NCBI RefSeq assembly: GCF_023684385.1
Contig: NZ_JAGSOJ010000002.1
Coordinates: 496,001 to 560,000 of the forward strand
Length of the DNA: 64,000 bases
Direction: 5' to 3'
Source of the DNA: Oceanirhabdus seepicola
Lineage (GTDB): Bacteria > Bacillota > Clostridia > Clostridiales > Clostridiaceae
In this document: positions 30,263 to 38,824 of the stretch, piece by piece
How the letters are laid out: each line of letters starts with the position of its first letter
How positions within the stretch are numbered: the stretch's first letter is position 1
Translations under genes and position numbers: made by a program
The notes under the pieces: generated by a model
Seen by the model: the letters and a program-made list of their open reading frames with translations, nothing else
Told to the model about the DNA's origin: nothing
The model's database searches: none

Positions 30263-30910
30263 ATGAACAGATTTGTTGCTATTTTGATGATTATAGTTAT
30301 AGAGAGTAATTTGATTTTTTGTGAACCTAAATTTGATGCATTTCAAGAAAATATTTCAGGAATTACTTTAGGTGAGTATGAACGTGGAATTGAAATTAAA
30401 TTTAAATTTCATGATTTTCATAGAGTAGAAAAATATTTTTATAGTTTAGAAAAAAAAGAGAATGATAACAAGGAAGTAAAATATCGTAAAATTGACAATA
30501 AAAGCTTCATAAATATAGAATCTCTAGATTTAAAAATATACATAGTTTTAGATTCAGAGAACAAACAAGGAAAGATAAAGATAATATCTTCAGATAAAGT
30601 AATGATTGAGGAGCTTTTAGAGAAAATAGACAGTGAAAAGTTTTTATTTATAAAGAGTGTAACTACAAATATTAAATATAAATTGAATGATGAATTAGAG
30701 AGTGGATATGCAACAATAAAAGAATATTATAATTCTACAAGATATGAAATAGATGATATTGACTTTGCAAGAGGAAAGGAAATAATAATATATCATAAAT
30801 TTTTTATTTTACCACTTAAGAAGAGAAAAATAAGTCACATTATTTTAATTGAATATGGTAGAGAACATTTCATGATAGTTGGAGATAAAGAGATATTTAT
30901 GGATTATTAA
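30263..30910 (+). CDS. ywmB: YwmB-like (DUF1779/TATA-box-like fold) exported protein
   Basis: 215 aa with an N-terminal hydrophobic signal segment (about 5-18). Overall similarity to YwmB is weak, but the position directly before murA and spoIID is the same as in B. subtilis (ywmB-murAA-spoIID-spoIIQ). YwmB function is unknown. ATG 30263 has AGGAGG at 30250-30255; the longer frame-open start is not used. Confidence 0.65.
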   Translation: MNRFVAILMIIVIESNLIFCEPKFDAFQENISGITLGEYERGIEIKFKFHDFHRVEKYFYSLEKKENDNKEVKYRKIDNKSFINIESLDLKIYIVLDSENKQGKIKIISSDKVMIEELLEKIDSEKFLFIKSVTTNIKYKLNDELESGYATIKEYYNSTRYEIDDIDFARGKEIIIYHKFFILPLKKRKISHIILIEYGREHFMIVGDKEIFMDY

Positions 30911-30938
30911 TATTGTAATAATTGAGTGGAGGATTAAA

Positions 30939-32201
30939 ATGGATAAGATAATAATTAATGGGCAGAAGTCTTTGAGTGGAGAAGTGAATATCAGTACTGC
31001 CAAAAATGCTGTACTACCAATTATGGTTGCTTCCATTCTGACTGATGATGAAGTAATAATAAATAAAGCACCAATGCTTGAAGATGTATATGTATTAGGT
31101 AAAATACTAAGAAGTCTGAACGTTGATGTAATAATAGATAAGGAAACGGGAAAAATCTTAATTGATAATAATTATAATATGGGTATTGAAGCTAATGGAA
31201 ACCTAGTTAGAAAAATGAGAGCTTCAAGTTTATTGATGGGACCAATACTTGCTAAAAAAGGTAGGTTCAGAATTTCTCTGCCAGGAGGATGTAATATAGG
31301 AACAAGGCCTATTGATTTACATTTGAAAGGATTGACAGCTTTAGGGGCAGATATAAATATTGGTCATGGTTATGTTGAAGCGAGAACGAAAGGATTGATT
31401 GGGAGTAAAATATATTTGGATTATCCTTCTGTGGGAGCAACTGAAAATATAATGATGGCTTCTGTGTTGGCAAAAGGTGATACAATTATTGAAAATGCAG
31501 CAGAGGAACCAGAAATTGAGGATTTAGCTGATTTTCTCATAGCTATGGGAGCAAAAATTTATGGTGCTGGAACAGATAGAATAATTGTAAGTGGGGTAAA
31601 TTATCTAACAGGAGTAGAATATACGCCTATTTACGATAGGATTGAGGCTGGAACATTTATGATAGCGGCTGCAATAACACATAGTAAAATTAAAATTAAT
31701 GGCATTAATGAATCCAATTTGAAACCAGTTATAGCAAAATTAGCTGAAGCAGGAGTAATGATGGAGATAGAAGGTGAGAGTATAATAGTTGATGGAAGAG
31801 ATACACTTCTACCTGTTGATATTAAGACACTTCCTTATCCAGGATTTCCTACTGATATGCAATCACAGATGATGAGTCTGCTTTCTACCATAAAAGGCAC
31901 AAGTATTATAACAGAAACGATATTCGAAAATAGGTTTATGTGTGTGGCGGAACTTAAAAGAATGGGTTCGAATATTAAAATTGAAGGAAGAACTGCCACT
32001 ATACAAGGAGTAGAAAATCTCACAGGAGCTGAAGTGAGAGCGACGGATTTAAGAGCTGGTGCAGCCTTGATTTTAGCGGCTTTGGCTGCAAAGGGAGAAT
32101 CAGTTATAAGTGGAGTAAAGCACATTGATAGAGGATATGTTGAGATTGAGAAAAAATTGCAAGGATTGGGTGTAGATATAAGACGGGAAATGGAAAGTTG
32201 A
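30939..32201 (+). CDS. murA: UDP-N-acetylglucosamine 1-carboxyvinyltransferase
   Basis: 420 aa. First committed peptidoglycan step, moving enolpyruvate from PEP to UDP-GlcNAc. The N-terminal K22-N23 equivalent is in STAKNAVLPIM. The catalytic Cys loop is LPGGCNIGTRPIDLHLKG (about 113-130), so the fosfomycin-sensitive Cys is kept. PTDMQ and RAGAALILAALAA are the expected later motifs. ATG 30939 with TGGAGG. Confidence 0.96.
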   Translation: MDKIIINGQKSLSGEVNISTAKNAVLPIMVASILTDDEVIINKAPMLEDVYVLGKILRSLNVDVIIDKETGKILIDNNYNMGIEANGNLVRKMRASSLLMGPILAKKGRFRISLPGGCNIGTRPIDLHLKGLTALGADINIGHGYVEARTKGLIGSKIYLDYPSVGATENIMMASVLAKGDTIIENAAEEPEIEDLADFLIAMGAKIYGAGTDRIIVSGVNYLTGVEYTPIYDRIEAGTFMIAAAITHSKIKINGINESNLKPVIAKLAEAGVMMEIEGESIIVDGRDTLLPVDIKTLPYPGFPTDMQSQMMSLLSTIKGTSIITETIFENRFMCVAELKRMGSNIKIEGRTATIQGVENLTGAEVRATDLRAGAALILAALAAKGESVISGVKHIDRGYVEIEKKLQGLGVDIRREMES

Positions 32202-32202
32202 T

Positions 32203-32240
32203 AAATCGTTAGGATATTTTATCCTGACGATTTAATTTTT
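32203..32240 (+). terminator. Intrinsic terminator of murA
   Basis: AAATCGTTAGGATA / TATCCTGACGATTT stem with a TTT loop, followed by AATTTTTT. Confidence 0.85.
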
Positions 32241-32612
32241 TACTATATAGGCAATTATGAATTATTGAACTTGTGGATAATTATTGATTTGAAAAAATTC
32301 AATGAAAGTGATTTTTTATCAAGAGTGTATAGTATGTATTTTTGGAATAAATTTTTATTAAGGTCATATTTATATAGAGAGAAATAACAAATAGCAAAGA
32401 ACAAATAATAAATATAAGTAGTTTTTGTTTTATAAGAAAACATATATATATCATACCAAAATTAAATTTAAGATATTCTGAAGCATGAAGAATATTAACA
32501 ATAATTTTTTCTTTGTTCTCTGTTAATTCTTATTTATAGATAAACCTACGAAGTTCTTTATCTATATTAGGCGGAAAATTTATATACAATATTGGAGGTA
32601 AGGTGAGTAAAC
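32241..32612. other. Gap between murA and spoIID with family E-type sequence
   Basis: No gene. 32383-32535 carries family E boundaries (AGCAAAGAACAAATAATAAA ... TTTTTTCTTTGTTCTCTGTT). It also holds the segment TAAGATATTCTGAAGCATGA at 32470, which recurs almost exactly at 53961. The spoIID promoter (sigma-E in Bacillus) was not resolved. Confidence 0.45.
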
Positions 32613-33665
32613 GTGAATAAAAATAATTATAAGGTTAATTTTTTTGATATTGTAATTGGGGTGCTTTCCATAGTCTTATTTTTATTTGTGACTACATTGC
32701 TTGTTAATCTTGGTGCAGGTAAAGGCGGCAATATGGTGGAGGAAAGAGAAGTAATTAAGGAGAGTTCGGATAAGTATAAAGTAACACAGAGAGAAAAAGA
32801 GGAAATATACATAAAGGTATATTTAACTAAGAAAGATGTTGTTGAAACTATACCATTAGAAATATATCTAAAAGGTGTAGTGGCGTCAGAAATGCCAGCG
32901 GAATTCAAGTTGGAGGCATTAAAAGCACAAACTGTGGCTGCAAGAACATATGCATTATCTCATATGAAACAATATAAAGGAATCCCCTGTCTTAAAGCAA
33001 AGGAGCATGATGCGGATATTTGTGATAGTACTCATTGTCAAGTTTATATAAGTGAAGCTGAAATGAAAAACATATGGGGAGAAGATTATGAAAGGTATTA
33101 CAAAAAAATTTCAGAAGCTGTGAAGTTGACTGAAGGTGTAGTGATAACATATAATGGGGAACTTATAGATAGTCCATATTATTTTGCTGCAAGTAGTGGG
33201 TTTACAGAAAATAGTAAAGAGGTATTTTCAGAATCAAGACCATATTTGACAAGTGTACAAAGTTATGGAGATTCTGATGCGCCTAAATTTAGTTCCACTG
33301 TTAAGATTAATAAAATGGATTTCATAAAAGTAATTAAAGATAATTATAAAGGTGTTACTTTATATAAAAGTTCATTAATGGATCAGGTTAACATAATTGA
33401 ACGAACGGATGCTGGGAATGTTAAAGAAATTATTATAGGAGATGTATCTTTGAAAGGAACTGAATTCAGAAAATTATTTTCCCTAAATTCTGCGGATTTT
33501 ATTTTAAGTGAAGAAGGGGAAAATCTAATAGTGTACTGTCAAGGATATGGTCATGAAGTTGGAATGAGCCAATGGGGTGCGAATGGAATGGCCAAGATAG
33601 GTAAAAAATATAATGAAATACTTAAGCACTACTATATAGGAACTGATACTAATAAAATTTTTTAA
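32613..33665 (+). CDS. spoIID: Stage II sporulation protein D
   Basis: 350 aa. Membrane-anchored lytic transglycosylase used in engulfment. N-terminal transmembrane segment (about 13-33). The SpoIID/LytB domain shows LEIYLKGVVASEMPAEFKLEALKAQTVAARTYAL (about 85-118) and CQGYGHEVGMSQWGANGMAK (about 308-327). Start GTG 32613 after GGAGG. Conserved neighbours murA upstream and spoIIQ downstream. Confidence 0.95.
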   Translation: MNKNNYKVNFFDIVIGVLSIVLFLFVTTLLVNLGAGKGGNMVEEREVIKESSDKYKVTQREKEEIYIKVYLTKKDVVETIPLEIYLKGVVASEMPAEFKLEALKAQTVAARTYALSHMKQYKGIPCLKAKEHDADICDSTHCQVYISEAEMKNIWGEDYERYYKKISEAVKLTEGVVITYNGELIDSPYYFAASSGFTENSKEVFSESRPYLTSVQSYGDSDAPKFSSTVKINKMDFIKVIKDNYKGVTLYKSSLMDQVNIIERTDAGNVKEIIIGDVSLKGTEFRKLFSLNSADFILSEEGENLIVYCQGYGHEVGMSQWGANGMAKIGKKYNEILKHYYIGTDTNKIF

Positions 33666-33679
33666 AAAAAGAATAACGA

Positions 33680-33858
33680 GGGGCTTGGTGATAACCAAGT
33701 GAGGATGTTGAAAAAAACAATCTCATCGTCACTAAGACTCGCTGTACTGCTTGAATACTGTTTGTACCTTGAGATTGGGTTTTTTCAATGACTGAAACTC
33801 TTAAGGTACATGAAAAAAGTATTTTGTGACTTGGATATCAACAAGTCCCTTTTTTTTT
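33680..33858. repeat. Family C copy C2 nested between duplicated terminator-like arms
   Basis: An inverted family C element (33707-33789; GTTGAAAAAAACAATCTCAT ... GAGATTGGGTTTTTTCAA) lies between two sequences that are each palindromic and complementary to one another: GGGCTTGGTGATAACCAAGT (33681-33700) and ACTTGGATATCAACAAGTCC (33829-33848). The second precedes a run of T and probably terminates spoIID. Confidence 0.6.
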
Positions 33859-33923
33859 GAAAAATTTTATAACAAATGTATTTTTTTTATTAATGTGGAC
33901 ATTATTACAGAAAGGAGGTGTTT

Positions 33924-34679
33924 ATGATGGAATCAAATAAACAAAAATTTTATCAAAAATCTAGTTTTTATATTGCTGTTTTTGCTGGATTAGTATTAGT
34001 AGCGGGAATATTGATATTCACATTAATAAGAAATAATAATAGTACAGCTGTTAATAGTGGTAATGTAGCTAATAGCGCATTCGAAAATGGCAAAAATGTA
34101 GATCAAAGTCAAGATGTTGGTGTTGAAAATGGAGAAAATACCAAAGAGGAAGTTTCAGTTGTAGTTGTAGATGAAAATATGGAATTAGATGTAAGTGTTA
34201 TAGCTAATTCTCCCGAAATCAAAAACTTAACTGAGCCAGTAGTGGGAGAGGTAGTTTATCAATTTAGAAAGCCAATAACTGATAAAACTGATAAGACTAA
34301 TAAAACACCAAGAGGTGTTGGAATTAAGTGTGAAATCAATTCAGAGGTTAAAGCTAGTAGTGATGGAGTTGTGGAATTTATAGGAATTGATAAATTATTT
34401 GGAACTACTGTAGTAATTAATCACGGGGATATGTTTAAAACAATATATTCAAATCTTAATGAAGAGGTAAAGGTATCAGTAGGAGCAGAAATTAAAGTTG
34501 GAGATGTTATAGGAAATGTTGGAGAGAGTGCAGTATACTTTGTAAATGCTCATTATGATCCACATTTACATTATGAAATAATTGCTTCAAATGAAAAGTA
34601 TGAAGATATTATAGCAAACTATAACGAATATTATGATACTTTTGTTGATCCTCAAGAGTATATGGATTTTAGTAATTAA
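33924..34679 (+). CDS. spoIIQ: SpoIIQ-like LytM/M23-fold sporulation protein, catalytic site degenerate
   Basis: 251 aa. One transmembrane helix (about 14-36), a Glu/Asn-rich linker, then a LytM fold (about 100-245). In Bacillus and clostridia SpoIIQ pairs with SpoIIIAH across the engulfment membranes. The C-terminal metal-site motif HLHYE is kept. The first motif, HxxxD in active M23 peptidases, is replaced by RGVGIK, so zinc binding is unlikely. Position after spoIID supports SpoIIQ. AGGAGG at 33913-33918 serves ATG 33924 or 33927; a GTG at 33918 overlaps it. Confidence 0.85.
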   Translation: MMESNKQKFYQKSSFYIAVFAGLVLVAGILIFTLIRNNNSTAVNSGNVANSAFENGKNVDQSQDVGVENGENTKEEVSVVVVDENMELDVSVIANSPEIKNLTEPVVGEVVYQFRKPITDKTDKTNKTPRGVGIKCEINSEVKASSDGVVEFIGIDKLFGTTVVINHGDMFKTIYSNLNEEVKVSVGAEIKVGDVIGNVGESAVYFVNAHYDPHLHYEIIASNEKYEDIIANYNEYYDTFVDPQEYMDFSN

Positions 34680-34689
34680 TTATGAATAA

Positions 34690-34724
34690 GGTGAAAAGTT
34701 CAATTTCAAATTGAACTTTTCACC
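34690..34724. terminator. Strong hairpin after spoIIQ
   Basis: GGTGAAAAGTTCAATTT pairs with AAATTGAACTTTTCACC almost without loop. The + strand continues with A rather than T, so it is not a classical terminator for spoIIQ. Confidence 0.5.
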
Positions 34725-34758
34725 AAAAAAATATTCGTAAAACAATGATTAAGTCATT

Positions 34759-34920
34759 AGTGCTGCATGGCGTAATTAAATGTGTATAGATTGAAGTAGA
34801 TTTTTTCAAAGTGCAAGGCGGAGGAAATTCGAATACTAACTGTATGCAAATTGACGACAACGTAGCAATTTCGAAAAATATGCTGTAAGATATGACAATT
34901 TAATTACGTTATGTAGCACT
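34759..34920. repeat. Family D hairpin repeat
   Basis: Terminal arms of 23 bp (34759-34781 and 34898-34920; AGTGCTGCATGGCGTAATTA against AGTGCTACATAACGTAATTA, 20 of 23 paired) enclose a core with CAAGGCGGAGGAAATTCGAA and ACTGTATGCAAATTGACGAC. The core pattern (CAAGGCGr.., ACTGTA.G.AA.., ACGyAG) resembles family C despite unrelated arms. Confidence 0.6.
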
Positions 34921-34985
34921 AAGAGTATTAATGGAATAAATCTTTGCATATTATATTAATAGAAGGATTAAGGAGGTAGCGTTCT

Positions 34986-35234
34986 TTGAAAGATTACATC
35001 GAAGAAAGAGTTTTGGAAGTAGCTAGATATATTATCGAATCGGAAGCTACAATAAGAAAAACTGCTAAAGTTTTTGGAGTAAGTAAAAGTACTATTCACA
35101 AAGATATGACTGAAAGATTACCTAAAATAAATCCTCAAATAGCCCAGGAAGCTAAAAGAGTTTTGGATTTAAATAAGTCAGAAAGGCATATCAGAGGTGG
35201 AAGGGCTACAAAGTTAAAGTACAAGTCTATATAA
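34986..35234 (+). CDS. spoIIID: Sporulation transcriptional regulator SpoIIID
   Basis: 82 aa. Mother-cell DNA-binding protein that modulates sigma-E and sigma-K genes. The HTH is at about 22-46 (TIRKTAKVFGVSKSTIHKDM) with the basic C-terminal HIRGGRATKLKYK. Start TTG 34986 behind AAGGAGGTAG. The spoIIID-mbl order matches B. subtilis. Confidence 0.96.
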   Translation: MKDYIEERVLEVARYIIESEATIRKTAKVFGVSKSTIHKDMTERLPKINPQIAQEAKRVLDLNKSERHIRGGRATKLKYKSI

Positions 35235-35300
35235 AAATTTGACGTTAATTTATAAGAATATTTTATAAAATTACTCCGCTATCTGTTTAATATTTATTTT

Positions 35301-35352
35301 GAGAATATTCTTAATTAAAATTAAGAATATTAGAGGAATTTGAAAATATTCC
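35301..35352. promoter_or_regulatory. AT-rich palindromes between spoIIID and mbl
   Basis: AATATTCTTAAT / ATTAAGAATATT (about 35304-35332), then GGAAT..ATTCC (35335-35352). May end spoIIID transcripts or be an operator for mbl; no T run follows. Confidence 0.35.
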
Positions 35353-35409
35353 TAGAATATAGATAAGTATGTATTTTTATGAATGAGTTGAGTAGGAGTG
35401 AACTGAATA

Positions 35410-36411
35410 ATGTTATTTAGGATGAGTGCTGATATTGGGATTGATTTAGGTACTGCAACTGTATTAGTATTTTCAAAAAACAAAGGTATTGTTTTAAAAG
35501 AACCTTCAGTTGTAGCAATTGATAAGAGTGAAAAAGGAAATGATAGGGTTTTAAAAGTTGGGGAAGAAGCAAGACAGATGATAGGTAGAACTCCTGGTAA
35601 CATAGTTGCGATTAGACCTTTAAGAGATGGAGTTATTTCAGATTATGACATAACAGAAAAAATGTTAAAATATTTTATTAATAAAGCATGTGGTAAAAGG
35701 CGGTGGATTGCACCAAAAGTTGCAATATGTATTCCTTGTGAAGCGACGGCAGTAGAGCGAAAAGCGGTTGAAGATGCTGCTAAAAATGCTGGTGCAAAAA
35801 GAGTTGAACTTATAGAAGAGCCAATAGCAGCTGCAATTGGAGCTGGATTGGATATTACAAAAGCTAGTGGAAATATGATTATAGACATTGGTGGAGGAAC
35901 AACAGATATTGCAGTTATTTCGCTGGGAGGGATGGTTGTTCGTCAATCAATAAAGGTAGCTGGAGATGAATTTGACGAAACCATTATTAAATATATAAGA
36001 AAAAAACATAAAGTTATGATTGGTGAAAGAACAGCAGAAGAGCTTAAAATAAAAATTGGTTGTGTTTTTAATGCAGATCCAGAAAAAACTCTAGAAGTTA
36101 GAGGTCGTGATTTATTAAATGGATTACCAACCAATATTGTAGTAAACGCAGCTGAAATGCAAGAGGCATTAAAAGAAGCCGTATATACTATAGCAGAAAG
36201 TACCCATTCTGTTTTAGAAAAAACTCCACCTGAATTAGCATCTGATATTGCAGAAAAAGGAATTGTTATGACTGGCGGTGGAGCATTACTAGAAGGGTTA
36301 GATAAATTAATCGAACAATATACTAATGTACCAGTTTATGTTGCAGAAGACTCTATTTCATGTGTAGCTTATGGTACTGGAAAAGTTTTAGATTATATAT
36401 TTGAAGATTAA
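35410..36411 (+). CDS. mbl: Rod shape-determining protein Mbl (MreB family)
   Basis: 333 aa actin homologue that guides lateral wall synthesis. Phosphate-1 loop ADIGIDLGTATVLVF, phosphate-2 loop IIDIGGGTTDIAVISLGG (about 157-174), adenosine loop MTGGGALLEGLD (about 290-301). Linkage to spoIIID identifies it as Mbl rather than MreB. ATG 35410 with AGGAGTG; ATG 35422 is possible. Confidence 0.93.
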   Translation: MLFRMSADIGIDLGTATVLVFSKNKGIVLKEPSVVAIDKSEKGNDRVLKVGEEARQMIGRTPGNIVAIRPLRDGVISDYDITEKMLKYFINKACGKRRWIAPKVAICIPCEATAVERKAVEDAAKNAGAKRVELIEEPIAAAIGAGLDITKASGNMIIDIGGGTTDIAVISLGGMVVRQSIKVAGDEFDETIIKYIRKKHKVMIGERTAEELKIKIGCVFNADPEKTLEVRGRDLLNGLPTNIVVNAAEMQEALKEAVYTIAESTHSVLEKTPPELASDIAEKGIVMTGGGALLEGLDKLIEQYTNVPVYVAEDSISCVAYGTGKVLDYIFED

Positions 36412-36450
36412 ACATAGAGAAATAAAATTAAATAAGAATTTTAATAAAGT

Positions 36451-36481
36451 AAAAAAACAGGCGAATAAGTGCCTGTTTTTT
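36451..36481. terminator. Bidirectional terminator between mbl and yyaC
   Basis: AAAAAACAGGC / GCCTGTTTTTT; A and T tracts on both sides serve both convergent genes. Confidence 0.85.
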
Positions 36482-36488
36482 AGAGTTT

Positions 36489-36513
36489 GAGCGCGTGAAA
36501 CGCGCTTTTTTTT
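36489..36513 (+). terminator. Second terminator hairpin after mbl
   Basis: AGCGCG - TGAAA - CGCGCT followed by eight T. Degenerate forms of this hairpin are seen near 3009 and 7907. Confidence 0.75.
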
Positions 36514-37045
36514 ACGAATTCTCTTCCTTGTATAGGTTATAAGAATAAAGAATGGACTTACTTATTACTTTGGCAATTTTCATTACTAGATTTAATCGTA
36601 TATTTCTATTTGTAAATAATTCGTTCTTATCGCAAGAGTCAACAATTCCAATCAAAGACACTTTTCCGATTTTAGGAAGTGATTTACCCACTCCTTTACC
36701 AGGATGAATTGGGTAGTCACGTATTTGTATTTCACCTATATTATAATCATCACCTAAACAGGCATCAATTCCTATTAATGTATAATCAGGATATTCTTTT
36801 TTTATATTTGAGAATTTTTCGTCTATATTTAAAGCATGAATTGGGTTTTCTACTGTACCAAAAATTTTAAGAGGTATATTACTATCGGAGAGATATGACC
36901 CTACAAGCGGACCTAAACAATCACCAATACATCTATCAGTACCAATACATATAATTATAGTTTTTTCATTCAAATAGTTTTTAAGAAAATTAGCTATCTT
37001 ATAGTAAGCAAAAGGATCGGTATAATGAGCCTTAACTTTGTTCAA
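36512..37045 (-). CDS. yyaC: Spore protease-like protein YyaC
   Basis: 177 aa, DUF1256/YyaC family, related in fold to germination protease and hydrogenase-maturation proteases. 'IICIGTDRCIGDCLGPLVGSYL' (about 31-52), 'VENPIHALN' and 'LIGIDACLG' are conserved motifs. Role in sporulation is inferred from the family. The start is TTG 37045, 8 nt after AGGAGG; the GTG three codons upstream lies inside the SD. Confidence 0.88.
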   Translation of the reverse strand: MNKVKAHYTDPFAYYKIANFLKNYLNEKTIIICIGTDRCIGDCLGPLVGSYLSDSNIPLKIFGTVENPIHALNIDEKFSNIKKEYPDYTLIGIDACLGDDYNIGEIQIRDYPIHPGKGVGKSLPKIGKVSLIGIVDSCDKNELFTNRNIRLNLVMKIAKVISKSILYSYNLYKEENS

Positions 37046-37167
37046 ATAATTCACCTCCTAATAAAATATATGAAGGGAATATCACTATATATACCTTTCA
37101 AAGTAAATTTGATACTTCAAAGTATAATAATTTTAAATGTGTAAATAATTTAAAAAGGAGGTTTGAA

Positions 37168-37791
37168 ATGAATAAATTGAAATTACTTTATTTTATAATT
37201 ATTGTAGAATTATTAATACTAGGTGTATCTGTTTTTGTAGAAAAAAATGAGTTTAATTCAAAGGATAATAATTATTTTGAGAATAATATCATTGAAGATA
37301 AAGGGAATAATAAAAGTGAATGCGATCAAGGGAAAAAAAATAAGGACAGTAAATCACATCAAGATGAAACCTTTGAAAAATTTGAAGATAAAATATTGAA
37401 TCGTGATGAAATGAAAGAATCTATTGAAAAAAAATTTTCTGATTATGAAGAAAAAATGTCATCAGAAGAAATTGAAAAAATTTTAGAAGATGAAGCAATA
37501 TCTGTATTTAAAGTTGAATGTTCCACTATAAAAGGTAGTTTAAACTTTGAAGATAAAAAAAACATATTAAGTGTAGCTGTAAAGGTGGATAAAAATATGT
37601 TCAATACTATCAAAGAATTACTTTATCATGATAATCAAGAGTATGGTGTTTTAAAGTCATTACTATTATTGAAGGATTGTCTTGATGAAAAAGATTTCGA
37701 TAAGGTAAGAGAAACCGCGAGCAAATATGTTGATATGAGCAAGGTAGAAAGGTATTATTACCTTGAAAAATCTGGTGCTTCATTTCAATAA
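37168..37791 (+). CDS. Membrane-anchored charged protein of unknown function
   Basis: 207 aa. An N-terminal hydrophobic segment (about 7-24) is followed by an Asn/Lys/Glu/Asp-rich region predicted helical and probably extracellular (for example KNKDSKSHQDETFEKFEDK). A C-terminal ~90 residues (VFKVECSTIKGSLNFEDKKNILSVAVKVDKNMF..) could be a small folded domain. AAAAGGAGG precedes ATG. It stands alone between yyaC and the tRNA array, among sporulation genes. Family not recognised. Confidence 0.65.
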   Translation: MNKLKLLYFIIIVELLILGVSVFVEKNEFNSKDNNYFENNIIEDKGNNKSECDQGKKNKDSKSHQDETFEKFEDKILNRDEMKESIEKKFSDYEEKMSSEEIEKILEDEAISVFKVECSTIKGSLNFEDKKNILSVAVKVDKNMFNTIKELLYHDNQEYGVLKSLLLLKDCLDEKDFDKVRETASKYVDMSKVERYYYLEKSGASFQ

Positions 37792-37926
37792 AAAAGCAGC
37801 AAGAAAATTTGGAATTTTCTTGCTTGATTAGTAGAAAAGAAAAAAAGGATTTAATATTATATTCAAGTAAAACAGAGAATATGAGAATTAGAGCAAAATA
37901 ATTTTAAAATTTGACAAAATACAAGG

Positions 37927-37955
37927 TTGAAATAAATCTATTATACTTGTATACT
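37927..37955 (+). promoter_or_regulatory. Promoter of the tRNA array
   Basis: TTGAAA (37927-37932), 17-bp spacer, TATACT (37950-37955), about 63 bp before the first tRNA. A TTGACA also lies at 37911. A leader hairpin CGGTGA / TTCACCG follows at about 37977-38003. Confidence 0.6.
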
Positions 37956-38017
37956 AGTCATTGTCGGTAAGACGCGGTGAGCTGTTCACAAGATATTCAC
38001 CGAAAATATTATAACAT

Positions 38018-38102
38018 GGGCGAGTTCCCGAGTGGCCAAAGGGGGCAGACTGTAAATCTGTTACGTTTCGTTTCGATGGTTCGAATCCATCTTCGCCCAC
38101 CA
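38018..38102 (+). tRNA. tRNA-Tyr (GTA), copy 1
   Basis: 85 nt with long variable arm. Acceptor GGGCGAG / TTCGCCC, anticodon stem CAGA/TCTG with loop CTGTAAA, T-loop TTCGAAT, encoded CCA. Identical in sequence to copies 2-4. Confidence 0.97.
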
Positions 38103-38167
38103 TTTTATAATATAATAAAAAATTTAAAAGAGAATAACAATAATTTTGTCACATGAATTGTTTTAGG

Positions 38168-38218
38168 CTTTGAGAAGATTCAAGGTCGAAGTGACGAAGA
38201 GATTGGAGCTTCTCAAAG
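38168..38218. repeat. Family C copy C3 (short) in the tRNA array
   Basis: CTTTGAGAAG..TTC and GGAGCTTCTCAAAG form the arms, with the core fragment GAAGTGACGAAGAGATTGG. Copy C4 in the second array unit has the same arms and a fuller core. Confidence 0.6.
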
Positions 38219-38229
38219 TTTAAAATCGT

Positions 38230-38305
38230 GCTGGCATGGCTCAATTGGTAGAGCAGCTGACTTGTAATCAGCAGGTTGTAGGTTCAAGTCCTATTGCCAG
38301 CTCCA
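38230..38305 (+). tRNA. tRNA-Thr (TGT), copy 1
   Basis: 76 nt. Acceptor GCTGGCA / TGCCAGC, anticodon loop CTTGTAA (TGT), T-loop TTCAAGT, discriminator T, encoded CCA. Confidence 0.97.
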
Positions 38306-38311
38306 TAGCAT

Positions 38312-38396
38312 GGGCGAGTTCCCGAGTGGCCAAAGGGGGCAGACTGTAAATCTGTTACGTTTCGTTTCGATGGTTCGAATCCATCTTCGCCCACCA
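38312..38396 (+). tRNA. tRNA-Tyr (GTA), copy 2
   Basis: Identical to copy 1; lies 6 nt after tRNA-Thr copy 1. Confidence 0.97.
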
Positions 38397-38466
38397 TGCT
38401 TTATTTTTAAAATTACAAATATACATTTATACATTGATTAGATCATAATTGAAAATATTATAACAT

Positions 38467-38551
38467 GGGCGAGTTCCCGAGTGGCCAAAGGGGGCAGACT
38501 GTAAATCTGTTACGTTTCGTTTCGATGGTTCGAATCCATCTTCGCCCACCA
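38467..38551 (+). tRNA. tRNA-Tyr (GTA), copy 3
   Basis: Identical to copy 1. Preceded by the same GAAAATATTATAACAT leader, marking the start of the second duplicated unit. Confidence 0.97.
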
Positions 38552-38616
38552 TTTTATAATATTAAAAAAATTTAAAAAGAAGGATAACAATAATTTTGTC
38601 ACGTAAATTGTTTTAG

Positions 38617-38731
38617 ATTTTGAGAAGATTCAAGATTGAGGAACAAGACGAATGAGTAGGGTCAAGACTGTACGAAAGTACTTGAGCAACGCAGAGAGTC
38701 GAAGTGACGAAGAAATTGGAGTTTCTCAAAG
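38617..38731. repeat. Family C copy C4 (full) in the tRNA array
   Basis: Arms TTTGAGAAG / TTTCTCAAA with core GAACAAGACGAATGAGTAGG, GACTGTACGAAAGTAC and GAGAGTCGAAGTGACGAAGA. It is the counterpart of C3, with ~64 extra bases. Confidence 0.65.
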
Positions 38732-38742
38732 TTTAAAACCGT

Positions 38743-38818
38743 GCTGGCATGGCTCAATTGGTAGAGCAGCTGACTTGTAATCAGCAGGTTGTAGGTTCAA
38801 GTCCTATTGCCAGCTCCA
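38743..38818 (+). tRNA. tRNA-Thr (TGT), copy 2
   Basis: Identical to copy 1 at 38230. Confidence 0.97.
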
Positions 38819-38824
38819 TAGTAT

